Origin: Mytilus edulis
Lineage: Eukaryota; Mollusca; Bivalvia; Mytilida; Mytilidae
Reading direction: 5' to 3'
DNA: 64,000 bases
NCBI RefSeq assembly: GCF_963676685.1
Contig: NC_092346.1
Location: 49,009,062 to 49,073,061, forward strand
Below the pieces are notes generated by a model that saw only the letters and a list, made by a program, of their open reading frames with translations, did not search any database and was not told the DNA's origin. Positions 22,025-34,600 of this stretch are shown one piece after another. How positions within the stretch are numbered: the stretch's first letter is position 1; every line of letters starts with the position of its first letter. A program made the translations under genes and the position numbers.

Positions 22025-22800
22025 GAATTTCCTTTGTTATATTTATCAGAAAATGCAAGAGTATTAACAGATTGGAAAATAAAAATATATATACAGTTCT
22101 ACCTGTCAGCCAAATAGTGTCGTACCTGGATGGTTATGTTGTTATTGTACCTCGTGTTGTACAGACCACGGTTTACTAAGATGGCGGCTACCGGCGGGAA
22201 AACATTTTACATTTGAATCGCAATTTCTTAGAAAGTCAATATTTAGAAATAATATGTCAATTAAAACGATAAGACAAGAGTATGTACATGAAAGTTTATT
22301 AAATAAGCCCATAAAAATACGAAATGCAATATATAAAAGGATAAAAGTCTTTCTTTCAGCGCTCCTCAGAATTTCACACGTCCATTCATCCACATATGCG
22401 CAGTCCATAACCTCAACAAAAATGTTTTTGTCGGAGATAGTACTTACCGTTTAGAGTATACCACCCTCAGTTTGCTTTCTTTCTCGATTAATATAAAAAA
22501 AATATTGAAACACAGACTAAAGTACAAGGGTAAGCAAATAGAGACTTTTAAAATCCTTTATGTCCGAATTCCACACCAGGACACACCTTCACAATAACTT
22601 TTTTAATTCTTTAATACGATTTTATACATTATTTAAATGTTTACATTTTTCTTTTCTTCAAAGGTGTTTTATGTACAACGTTGTGTGGTTTGTAATGTTA
22701 GTCAACTGACCCCGATTGAAGGAGGCAAGGTGCAAATAAGCTTACAAGAACAAGTTTAAACCAGCGATGGTATGTCCCAAGTCAATAAAGAATCTGAATC
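22025..22800. other. No feature seen
   Basis: A GC-richer word AAGATGGCGGCTACCGGCGG at 22,175 resembles a translation start or YY1-type context, but the frame closes after a few codons. Nothing else is supportable. Confidence 0.3.
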
Positions 22801-22877
22801 CGTTCGCGCCCATTCACGTTCACATCCAATCAGGTTCGCGCCCTTTCACTTTCGCACCCTACACGTTCGCGCCCAAT
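22801..22877. repeat. Five copies of a ~16-bp GC-rich tandem repeat
   Basis: Imperfect units of the form CGTTCGCGCCCATTCA, starting at 22,801, 22,817, 22,833, 22,849 and 22,864. The block stands out as CpG-rich in AT-rich surroundings. Confidence 0.65.
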
Positions 22878-24030
22878 TTTTTTTGGTTTTGTGTATTTAA
22901 GTGTATTCCTACTAGTATATAAATTCGCCATCGGTTCTCTTTTGTCATATAGTTTACATGTGTATGTTATATGAAGAAAAATTGTTGTCAATGGCAGATA
23001 GTTTCTGTTACGGTAGCACAATACAAAGATTTTATAACTCAAACTCCAAAGTTTTAAAAAGCTGTAACTTTCTTCATAATGCTTGAAAATTTATAAAAGT
23101 GGTAGTTATGGATAGCAAACAGATTACTCTTTCAAATTAATGCAATGTTAGTATTATGCAACAATTATGTAACCAATTATTATGTTAACTGTGTCTAAAA
23201 TATTTTTCACCAAAGGTCTACTTGCAATTGGAATTAGGTTCTACATCGGTATTCCCGTAGGGTTGATTTTATTATATGTTGTTCCTATGGCCATTATCTA
23301 CAAAAGGTGTCTCAGATTTCAGATAGAATGCATAGAACAAATTTTACACCTAATTCAACATTATCTTTTTTTATGTGGTTAGGATGTTTACACTAATTAG
23401 AGATTAATGAGATAATGGAATACCATAGGGACAATTTGAGACACCCTTTTGAAGCCCATGATGTGTTGATCAAGATGTCGTTAACATTTTCTGTATAGTT
23501 AAAGAAATGATTGACCTAATTTCATTCAAGTGAACTGACCAAGATTTAACCACTAAGACATAATAATTAATTACATAATTATTGCATAATTACAATATTG
23601 CATCCATTTAAAAGATTAATCTTTTATCAATCTATATATACCTCTATTTTTTTTATTTTGTATGCATTCATAAGAAAGTTACATCATTTTAAAGGTTAGT
23701 GATTTGAAGTAAAAAAATCTTTGTATTGTGCTACCTTGAATATATTCCTAATGCTAAGTAGGACATGGAAATAAAGAGCTTGACCTATTGTATGTTCACA
23801 TATCTATTGCTGAAACTTGTATGCTAACTTGAAGTAGTCTGTTATTTGTGCCGATTGGTTGCTGTTTCACTTACGTATACTTCAAATATCCTTTAATTCA
23901 TTTATAGATTAACAATGCAACATGAGATACCAGTATTATGTCTAACATGTCTAAACATCAAATGGAGGTGATATCTTTTGTTCATTTTCTATTGTAATGT
24001 TGCAGTGTCATTATCGTGTTACCCATAAAT
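22878..24030. other. No feature seen
   Basis: AT-rich intergenic DNA with no ORF, repeat or RNA structure that I can support. Confidence 0.35.
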
Positions 24031-24775
24031 CCTTTATTTACAAAGCATGAAATTGTCGGCATTCACCTCAAAAGCTATCAAAATCTTTGAAAAGATTTAT
24101 TAGAAGGGATATAGTTACGATACTGTAATGAGGTCATTAAAGATGACATATTTTGACAATTATATTGATTTACCTATAGGGTCTTTGCATCGGAAATAAA
24201 CACATTTATTCTTAAATCAGTTGTCGGCATGATACGGGTAATGTTCTTCTCATAAATTGTATGATGGTATGATACAAAACCCCTAACAGGAGGGATTGTG
24301 CTTGGTATGCATATGATGAAAACATAATCTTTAAAAAGTGTAATTGAGATCTGGATCTGGCATGTCAGTAACTGCTAGTAGTCCTTGGTAATTAATGCAG
24401 CATGTTGTTTTTCCTCATTTGATAACTATTCTGTCATTGGAATCAGGCTTCTTTTAAACTGTGTTTTACTATGCGTATCGATGTTTGTTAATTTTCTGCA
24501 TTGGCTAGATGTTTGTGTATAGGGGAGGGTTGAGATCTCACAAATAATGTTTAACCCCGCTGCATTTTTTGTTTCTATCTTCCAATTCAGGAGCCTCTGG
24601 CTTTTTAAGTCATGTATGGTTTTTGTTTACTTTTATATTTTAGAGTTAAGTATGACGTTACTGAAATAGTACACATTTTTGTTTAAGGGCCATGTCTCCG
24701 GGTGCAGAAGTCATCTGCTTTTGCACTTTGGTCGTGTTGTTGTCTATTTTCAATTTTATGTAAATTAAGGTGTTA
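24031..24775 (+). mobile_element. 5'-truncated Penelope-like element (family A), C-terminal coding and tail
   Basis: Plus-strand equivalent of 6,110-5,320. The degenerate C-terminal coding (CATTCACCTCAAAAGCT, GAAGGGATATAGTTACGATA) runs into the non-coding tail (GGCATGATACGGGTAATG, TCAGGAGCCTCTGGC, GGTCGTGTTGTTGTC). Numerous stops. It lies about 0.8 kb upstream of the large gene's promoter. Confidence 0.65.
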
Positions 24776-25592
24776 AAGTCACGAATTGGATTTTTTCCAT
24801 ATCAGAAAAAAAAACTAACTTCTATATATCATTTGAGAAACGTTTGAAGTCTAGTGTCAAGTTAACAGTACTTAAACTTTACGTGTCACCGAGTACATCT
24901 CTGATAACTGATCAATTTGATTTTCGTTGTTAAAAAAAATGTCCAGCGGTGTGATCTTTCACATAAATATGTGGCATCACACAGATTTTGTCGTAATTCA
25001 TAAAAAATATATAATAGTTATTATTTTACACTCTTAGTTGTATTTAGTTAATTTAATGAGGAATTTTGAATTTATGATTTGAAATAAATCTTAGAAATAT
25101 GAACGAGTTGAATGAGTACTGTTTTTTTCTCCTTGTCATCTGCACTCTTGTACATTGAAATCAATATTAGATTTGTCAGCGACAATATATAAGTCGATTT
25201 AAGGTATATAAACATACAATTAACGATTTTTATTTTAGTTTTCTGCGAAGTTATTCGAAGGAATTTCAGCTGCATAGGTCAGCATCAAAGATTAACCTGA
25301 AACGTTTACACAGTAACATTAATTGTATGTAATGTGCAAAACTAACAAATTTTGAGTATGACCTTGCTACTTTTATATGTCCTTTCAACTTAACGAACTG
25401 TAAATAAACGATGAAAAACAGAAAGGCTATACGAAAAAGATCATCTAGCTCAAATGAAATGGAAACAATATAAGTCTTTGATGAGGAAATGAAAATGATA
25501 ATACTGCGCATGGAATAACCTCTAAGACACTTTACATGATTATGTGCAAAAGTCAGGATACTTTTTATGTAACACATGGTAGTAAATAATAC
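24776..25592. other. 5' flank of the large gene; no element seen apart from the TATA box
   Basis: AT-rich. The minus-strand open frames at 25,072-25,577 have no domain signature and look like chance. Confidence 0.35.
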
Positions 25593-25600
25593 TATATAAA
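25593..25600 (+). promoter_or_regulatory. TATA box of the large secreted-protein gene
   Basis: TATATAAA, 37 bp before the first base of the ATG at 25,637. Transcription would start near 25,625, leaving a very short leader. A strong TATA with a short leader is common for abundantly expressed secretory genes. Confidence 0.6.
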
Positions 25601-25636
25601 GAAGCTAGATAATGATAAAGCAACATAACCATCGAC

Positions 25637-28600
25637 ATGACTCGAGGAGTGTTCACTCTCTTATTGGTTGTCTGTGTGACAGGTAAGTCTACTGGCTTAC
25701 TGCTATGCATACTCATGTTATATTTTCTTTTTCTTAGACATTTCTCAGTCTGTATTTTTACATGTACTTTTTTTTATAATTCAACTTTTCATAACATAGG
25801 TTTAACTACAAAATAGTTTTCCATAGCGTGATATTTTACTAAGCCTTGGAAACCTGCTTTTTTGACAAAAAAAGATAACTCTTTAAAAAGAAACATACAA
25901 ATGTATTCGTAATTGTTTTATCGCAGGAGAATTTACCAATATATGGGAAATACGTCAGTTGTTCTGTATCTAACTATTTGAGCAGTTTTTGTTTATGAAA
26001 CAGTAACTTAAACGATAAATCTACGAAAAAGTGCAGATTTATCTAATGATTTAAGAAAACTGATAGGAAAAAATTGCTTTGGTTTGCATTTACATATGAA
26101 ACACCAGATATGAACCCTAAAGTTGAGAAAATAATCCATTTTTAGTATTCCATAATGTGGACCTGTCATTCAAAACATAAAATTGTAAATTCTATCAAGA
26201 CGACAAATGAATATGGTTGCAGGGTCTCGTCGTGTCTTCATCTAGTATAATACAAATATTTATTTTTTCATTCTTTGTTCTCTGTTCTGGATGGGAGTGA
26301 ACACGTTTTCGTCTGTTCATACAATCCGCAATTTGTACTGCCAATTGTATCAGCTGTGTATCATAAATAATAACATTGTCGACATTTCATTACAGCAACT
26401 ATCACTGAAGGTTATGGCTCTTATCGTCATGGAGGCTATGTTGGACATACCGGTTTATACAAGAACCATCTTACTAGTTATAAGGATCTGTTAACTGGAT
26501 ATGGCAACGATCACGCTGCAGATCATATTTACCACTCCGGTACATATGTTAACCTTAATTTCTATAAAATGTCTGAAAATGTACGGAGAAGTTATCCTTT
26601 AACGACCCCCTATTTATACAGCGTTACACATTTGACCATACATGAGATACTAGTAGCTGTATATGGATGTTAATGTCACCGATAAAAATATATAATTTTT
26701 GCATATAATATAAAAAAGAAGATGTGGTATGATTGCCAATATGACATAAGTATATTTGAGCCATTAAAAACATTAATCCGTAGATATAAGAATACATTAA
26801 CGCTCAGATAACGAAATTCCTTCTTTAGCAGAGTCGTTGACAAATATCTTTGATTTGATTAATATCGAATTTAAGGTGATGTTTTGAAAATGTAGAAAAT
26901 CAAGATTCATCAAACTTTTTCTTAAGAGTTTCACTACAATAGTTCTTCAAACTTTAAGTAAGGCGTGTAATATTTGTTTGCTTTAACCAATATAATTCAG
27001 ATTAATAAATCAATTAATCAATACTTGCATATTAATATGCTTATTTCATTCGGGATTCAATTAATACTTTCTTTAAATGTAAGACTTTTGTGTTGGACAA
27101 CACATTTCTATTTAGTTTATTTAATTTTATTATATATATTTCTTTATATTCTTGCAGGACATTTTCATAAAATAGTGGTTGGACGTCTCTATAGGCGCTT
27201 TCATCAATTCGGTATCGATTTGATAGGAAATGGCCTCCGATACAAAAACTACTGTAAGTAGATATATAGTATTTAAATAAGGCTACCAGAATATGAATAC
27301 TGGAATTAACATTATCGTGGATGCAATATTCAATATAACGCTAATTTAAAATTTTGCTTTATGTCGAACTAAATTTAATTTACTATAAAATCATGCCAGG
27401 AAGTAATGAAGAATTCTAACTTTATTTTTGGATAACTTCCTATAATTTTTTACCTATTTTTTTTTACCTATATTTGAAGTCGAACCCTACTGATGAGAAA
27501 TGCATTTATTTAATTCCCATATGGTTATCCGATTCAAAATGTTATTATTGATTTTTCTATCACACACTAAGAGATGTAGATAAATAAACAAGAGAACAAG
27601 GAATCTAATTTATACGCAAAACATAATACACAAACACCCAACAAATAGATATATACGAATAACATGTGAACTAGAAAAGACAAGACTATAAAACTAAAGA
27701 AAATAAAGATCTCTATATTTTCACAACAATCTAATTGCAATCAATATTTCCACAGATTTTGCACGTAAATGTGAACCTCTGAAGTTATACAATGCATTCA
27801 GTTCATGTTTTAATGAATATGGAAGGATAAGAGATTGTTTCCCAGGTCTTATCAAGGATGGGCTGATTGGAAATCAACACCACTACCAGAGATATGGTCG
27901 TAGCTATGGACTCGGGGTTAAATTTGTGAGAAGAGGCATTATTTACCATAAAACCGGTCAGTAACAAAACAATTATTTTAACATTCATGTAATACGTATC
28001 GGAGTTTTTATGAATTGAGTGTTTGCAATAAGATGTCGTCCTCATCCTGATATTTCATTTTACAATTTGACAAATTTAATTTATAATCTTGTAATTTCAT
28101 CATCTGAAAGTGCATCAATAATTATTGTACCTTAAATCTGCCTTTACATTAACCGATTTTTTTTATCCTTGGATTGTTTAATACAAATATTGGTAGCATA
28201 TCTTGTAATTCTATTTCCATTAATGTTAATGTTTAATTTTCAGTTTACCATTACCATGTAAGATCACTGCAGTTTATATGGACAATGACATCTTGTTATA
28301 ATTCATTCCATCATGCAAGCATTTGTGTGCCAAAACTACAAAAGCAAGGTTTGATCGGAGCACCCCATCCTTTAACTGGTTATGTAGGACGTTCTACTGG
28401 TTACCATGGCTTTAAAATAGTACATGGTCGTTTCAGCTACCATGGACATGGTAATAATATAGATAAAATGTTATGATATAAAATTGTTTAATGTGATAGC
28501 ATTCGATTGATCCAAATTCAGAAATTGTTATTTCTCCTTTGTCGCCATGTAAGATGTATTTATGAATAAATTCCCTTACCAATCAACCCAACCCTTGTTA

Positions 28601-31600
28601 TATTGACCGCTGTACTTTATAAAACCTGTTTTCGGAACAATTTTATTTTCTTTAAGCCTTGATTAGTTCATTTCTACAGTCCTTATGATCTCTGAATTAT
28701 TTTGACTTTCTGTACCACAAGTCTCACTTTTGTTATTCTAATAATAAAGTCAAACATTTTCTCCGCCAAAAATGACGACAAAGGGAAATAACTGAAACTG
28801 AAATAACGTCAACTAACAAACTTTATATATAGTGATACATTTGATTCCCAAACAGGGAAATGCGTTGTCTTCAGATCAATTTTTGTATTAATATCGTACT
28901 ACTGTGTTGATCTTTATGTATTTTTCTGTGTGTGGAAATTAAACAAATAGAAGGAAAAGAATACATTAGATCTGTGTTCACTAGCCATTAGAAATAGATA
29001 TTCAAAGAGGCAAACAATGCTTTAAATATATTCTGTGAAATTTATTTCTCATTTATTTGATAATTATCAATAATAAAGCTATGAATATAAAAATATGGAG
29101 AAGTGATTGCCTATGAGAAAACTATTCACGAACGATCAATGATTGCGAATAAAGATGTCTTCAAAAACGAGAAACCCTATCTGCGTTGCATTAAACTAAC
29201 GGTCCGATACTACCAAGTTTAACACGAGAAACCAACGGCTTTTTTTTGTGTTTCAAACAATAAATGATATAAAAATTTAATGAAAGACAACGATCGACTG
29301 TCGTCTTGAGACCTGCAAATAAAATATGTAGTGGGGTAAAAATGATTTTTTAAATGATAATTGCTCTCCAACCCTTGAACAGTGGTATAACAACACTACA
29401 TAAGAAGAAGAACCTAGTGTATTTACTTATGTTTCAGCGTACAAGTTGAGCTGCAGTACAACTCGTTTTTACAGTGTGTGGAATAAATGTTACAACCACT
29501 ATCACAGTGTGGGTCGGTGCTTCGGCTATCTACAACAGAAACATCTGTTTGTTTCATATTCCTCCACCTCAATAGGTAATCATTTCTGTTTGTTCTTTTC
29601 AAAATATAAAACTATTATTTTATTCAAATGATCACCTACCTATAATTATTGTGTATTTAAAAAAAATCAAATGTGATATCATATACCAAAATAATTTTGC
29701 TCATTAACCGTTTAAATAAACCAAATATTGTAAACATTCATAACATTAAGCTATTTATGAATGACTGTTGTAAGTGTTTAACGCCAATTTCAGTAAAAGG
29801 GACTTTTAAAAAGGCGACAAAGGTTTATTGATGTAAAACGCATATAATTGTAAAATAATGTTTTTTAATTTTTTTTATGAAATACTTATATTTTATTTGT
29901 TTTGTTTCAAAGTAGGCTACCATGGATATGATCAACTTGGATTCAAAATTGTTCATGGAGGATTCTCATATCACGGAAAAGGTAAAATTGTAAAATATTT
30001 ATCAACAAAATCTCTGTTGAAAAGCGTATTAAGTTGCAACACTTTTAAATCGCTACTCTATTGGCTTCGAAAATAAAGACTAAGTTGGGGGATACTTGGA
30101 GGCTTTCAATAATTCATCACATGGAAAATTTCTTTTGCATATGATTTACGATTTGACTGAAATATTAAAAGCTTGTTTCTATGTGTAATTCGTTACTAAC
30201 ATTCATCTCTTCTAAAATCTAAAATTAATTAAGAATGGCATACCATATGTCAATAGTTCATTATCCATGTGAAGTTTGTGTCTTTGTGATAACTATTATG
30301 ATTAAGGAATCTGTTTTTATTAGATAGAAATAACTATATTTTTTTTAAATTTTCAGCTTACACACTGAAATGTAGTGAGAGCAGATTTTATAAAGTATGG
30401 GATGATTGTTACGGACATTACCACAAAGGCAGTTTGTGCTTTGACAGACTATTTAAACAGGGTCTCTTCGGTAAATATATTTTTTACTTCTTTAATTATG
30501 CACTTGAAAATAAAATTGATCAGTAAAGTTATTCCAATGCAACAGTTGTGGTTTTAATTTTGCCAAAAGCATTTCAATAACAAAATCATATCAATAAATG
30601 AAGATAGTATGGGGTTATACTTAAATGAACAGCAACCCAACGATACAAAAATGTAAAAACACACCAAGAAGTAAGCGTATCGTCTTCAATAATAGAGAGA
30701 CATATTTACAAAAAATACACGAATGTAAGTATCCAACCATTAAAACTACTCTCAAATGTATTTTTCCTGAAATATGTATAAATTTCAGTTATATAACCAA
30801 AGACATATTCGAAGAGGACAACCACAACTAATACATGATCATGTAGATCTGTCCTGGTCAATTTCAGCTGTGTTTTTATAGATATATAAAAAGTCTTAAG
30901 AAAAAGGATTATTTGATAGTATATACTTAATACTAATTTATTTGTTAAAGGTTACAATATAGACAGTGACTATGCCCATGGTAATATCGATTACCTTGGT
31001 TATTACAACAGTCATCACGGATTTCCATTAGTTCATGGAGGATTCACTTACAGGGATATTGGTAATGACTGATTTTTTAGAATTTGTATATTAACAGTAC
31101 TACCATGAAATTAAGTGATGGATGTCATATGTTTAACGTGTAAATATAATTATAACATTTGGATGTTCTTTTTGATTTCATAGGCTTATAAAAAGCGTTG
31201 ATTGTGCTCACTTTTTTAGTGTGAAAAGGTCATTCGTCCAACCCTTTAAAACATAATAGGTTACAGAAAAAGCATTTAACCCTTAAACACAAATACGATC
31301 TTGACCCAAATTGTATCTGCATTAAAATATAGTTCAAACTATTTTACACTTAATCGTTGATGGTTGTTCTTTCTATAATAAAATAAAGTTGCTTTGGGGT
31401 TAAAATATAAATATATGAGTTTAACAGTAAAAAATTAACGTAAATTCTTCAAAATTAGAAATTATGTAGAATCTGTAAGATATTTAAATATTAGTGTTTC
31501 AACTCCCTGACATAACATTATTTTGTGCGACGCATGTGCTCTCTGTTTATTCAACCAATAAATGCATTAAAAGCTGACAGTAACCCCAAAAAGAGTCCAT

Positions 31601-34600
31601 AGTAAAGTTGTCATAAGCAAATAGGGTTCAGGCAAGGCGAAGCTAATAATGTATAAAACTTCTGAAATGTTTTTCTTCTGATGTTTAAGAAATTCGGAGA
31701 GATTAGTAATGACAGTTTTCTTCTTTTAGCTTACAAATTGAGCTGCAATACGGACCGTTTCTACAGATCATGGCACGATTGCTACGACTCATACCACAGT
31801 GTAGATGTATGTTTTGGACGATTGTACAAAAGCCATCTGTTTGTGTCTCTAGGTAATTTGGTTTGATTTTCGAAATTTCTCTTCAGTTCATTAAGCTTAA
31901 AAACAGCATTCATATATGCAATATGAAATGATTACTTCTATATTTGAAATTTTAGTGATTCTAAAAATTGGAGACATGAACGGCAATTAACACAAACATG
32001 TAAGACTAAGAAGCATATTTCTGTATTTCATTTGGATTTTTAAAAATCTAAATTGTTTTTTAGATTTATGTTTAATGATTGTTAAAAATTATGTCTTTAA
32101 TTCATATTTGTCATGTTTGTATATTTCGTAATCAACTTTCAAATAAACTTATTATATTTTTAAGATCATGGAGATGTTCATACTGTTCACACCAATTACC
32201 ATGGATACAAATATCTTGGATTTAGGGTAAATCATAGAAGATTTACATATCACGGAAAAGGTAAAAATGACATGACCTTTTCCCAACATTTATAAGCAGT
32301 TTTATTTTGATAATGTGTAATGATTGAAAATTGAAAAGACAATCATTCATATCGGGAAGTTCCCCTTTCAAATGGAAAAGTCAAAAGCTCAAACACATCA
32401 AACGAATAGAAAATTGCTGTCGTATTCCTGACTTGGTACAGTATATTGTTGCAGTTATTATGCAACACGAATTAATAGTTGGTACCATTTGCTCTGAGTA
32501 TGAAGAGTCTAAAGAAAAAGGAACAACACTAGATATTTTATTTTTACGAATCAACTAATAATAATATATGTTTAACACAAATCACAGCACATCCTTTTTC
32601 GCATACGATTCACGTCGTTCTAGTTAGTGGTTAAATCCAATAAAGTGATTAAATACTGTAAGATTGAACTATTCTATAAACGTATTCGACAAATCATGTC
32701 TGAAGCAAGGGGTAGTTCTATATTTTTTTTTGTGTCAAATTCAAACTGATTGTGTGTTACAAATGTTTCTTGTGCTTTTTACCTGTATAATTTATGATTT
32801 CGAAAATATAGGTTGTCCTGTCGCTTTACAAAAATGTAACTAAATGGCTTTTCAATCTTCAGCAGAAAAGTTGCATATTTTATTTTTGCAATGACTTCTC
32901 TTTTCAGCATACAGACTGAAATGTAGTACAAGACGTTTTTATGGTTTGTGGGACGACTGTTATAACCATTACCACAGTAGAAGTCTGTGCTTCAACAAAA
33001 TCTATAAACAACACTTCTTTGGTAAATAAATATCAGTGGAATGACACATTTTATTTTATTGAAATATTTAAAAATAAAAGTAAACTTATTCAATGAATAA
33101 ATAATAATTTCATTATAATTCCTACTAGCCGTCTTATTTTTGAACTATTATTTCAGCCAAATCGTTCATATAATACGAATGTATAAAATGCATATTGTGA
33201 GACCAGTTTTGTATATTATCTTTAATTAATCCTTGAAATTCAGTCACTAATATAGTACAAAGCTTTACATCATTTCCTTTTGAAATATGTTTTCTTTTTA
33301 AATCTTTATAGGCTACTACCATGGCGCATCTTCCATTGTGCATGGTGGTGACTACGTTGACGACTTTGGATATTATAAGGCTCATCACGGATTCAGTATT
33401 GTAAACGGAGGATTTTCCTACAACGGAGCAGGTAAGTTTCGTTCTTTTATCATATTTCAATGTATTACCAAATCACAAAATTGTTGGATAAATCCATCGC
33501 TTTTGAGTAAAAAATGATAGATTGGTTTCATGTTTATAGCGATTCAAGAGAAAACAAATATACCTTTGAGAAATCAATAATTTTTCATATATACAAATTA
33601 GTATTTGTTAATAATTTATTAGTTTGTGATTTTCGTATGTTTGAATTTGGAGTATCTCGCTTAATTTCTCGTGTTTCTCGTTTCTCGTTTTTTTTTAATA
33701 TAGATTAGACCGTTGGTTCTCCCGTTTGAATGGTTTTACACTAGTTATGTTGGGGCCTTTTATAGCTTGTTGCTCGGTGTGATCCAAGGCTCCGTGTTGA
33801 AGACCGCACATTGACCTATAATGGTTTACTTTTTTAAATTTTATTTGGATGGAGAGTTGTCTCATTGGCACTCACACCACATCTTCCTATATCTATTGAT
33901 ATATAAATACATTTACCTATACATTGATAGTTATCACATTTCATCATATGCTTTTCAGCTTACAAGCTCAGTTGTAGCACAACACGTTTTTACAAAGCTT
34001 GGAGATCATGTTACGGCACTTATCATAGTGTAGATGTATGTTACGGACGATTGTTAAACGACCATCTTTTTGTTGCCCTAGGTAAGTAAAGATGACGGTT
34101 TTATCTGTAAATAATATAATTTAGCAAGTGGTAATTCGACGAAGATATTATTGCAATAATTTAATTCCTACATTTTTGAAATCAGTTTAGAATTAAATGC
34201 CATGGATGCCATAGTAATTTCAAAAAATAAAGCATATTGCTATTTTTCTTCTTTGAAATTCTTAATTTGGATTTACTTTAGATACATCAAACAACGTTTT
34301 TGTTACAATTTTGTTAAAAAGAAATCTCGTAGTTGTATGAAATATAAACAAGATTTGAAAATATATTGTTTATCTTTTTAAAGATACCAAAGGGACATTA
34401 AAACTCTTAAGTTGAAAATAAACAGACAACACCATGGATAACACTTGTAAATGAAATCATTTTGTCCCATTTGCATGCTTCATCTTTATGTACCAGTAAG
34501 CTAGTTAGGTATTGTATACACAAAGTAACATACCACTACCATTCAGCTTATTATGGGGTGTATATACAAAGTACTGTAAGGAGTTTTCGGTATTGTATAC

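Noticed and set aside
22142..22454. Overlapping ORFs around an AAGATGGCGG word
   Set aside because: Frames are short, overlap on opposite strands and show no domain or splice logic.
25072..25577. Minus-strand ORFs directly upstream of the large gene
   Set aside because: No signature, and they lie over the promoter flank.
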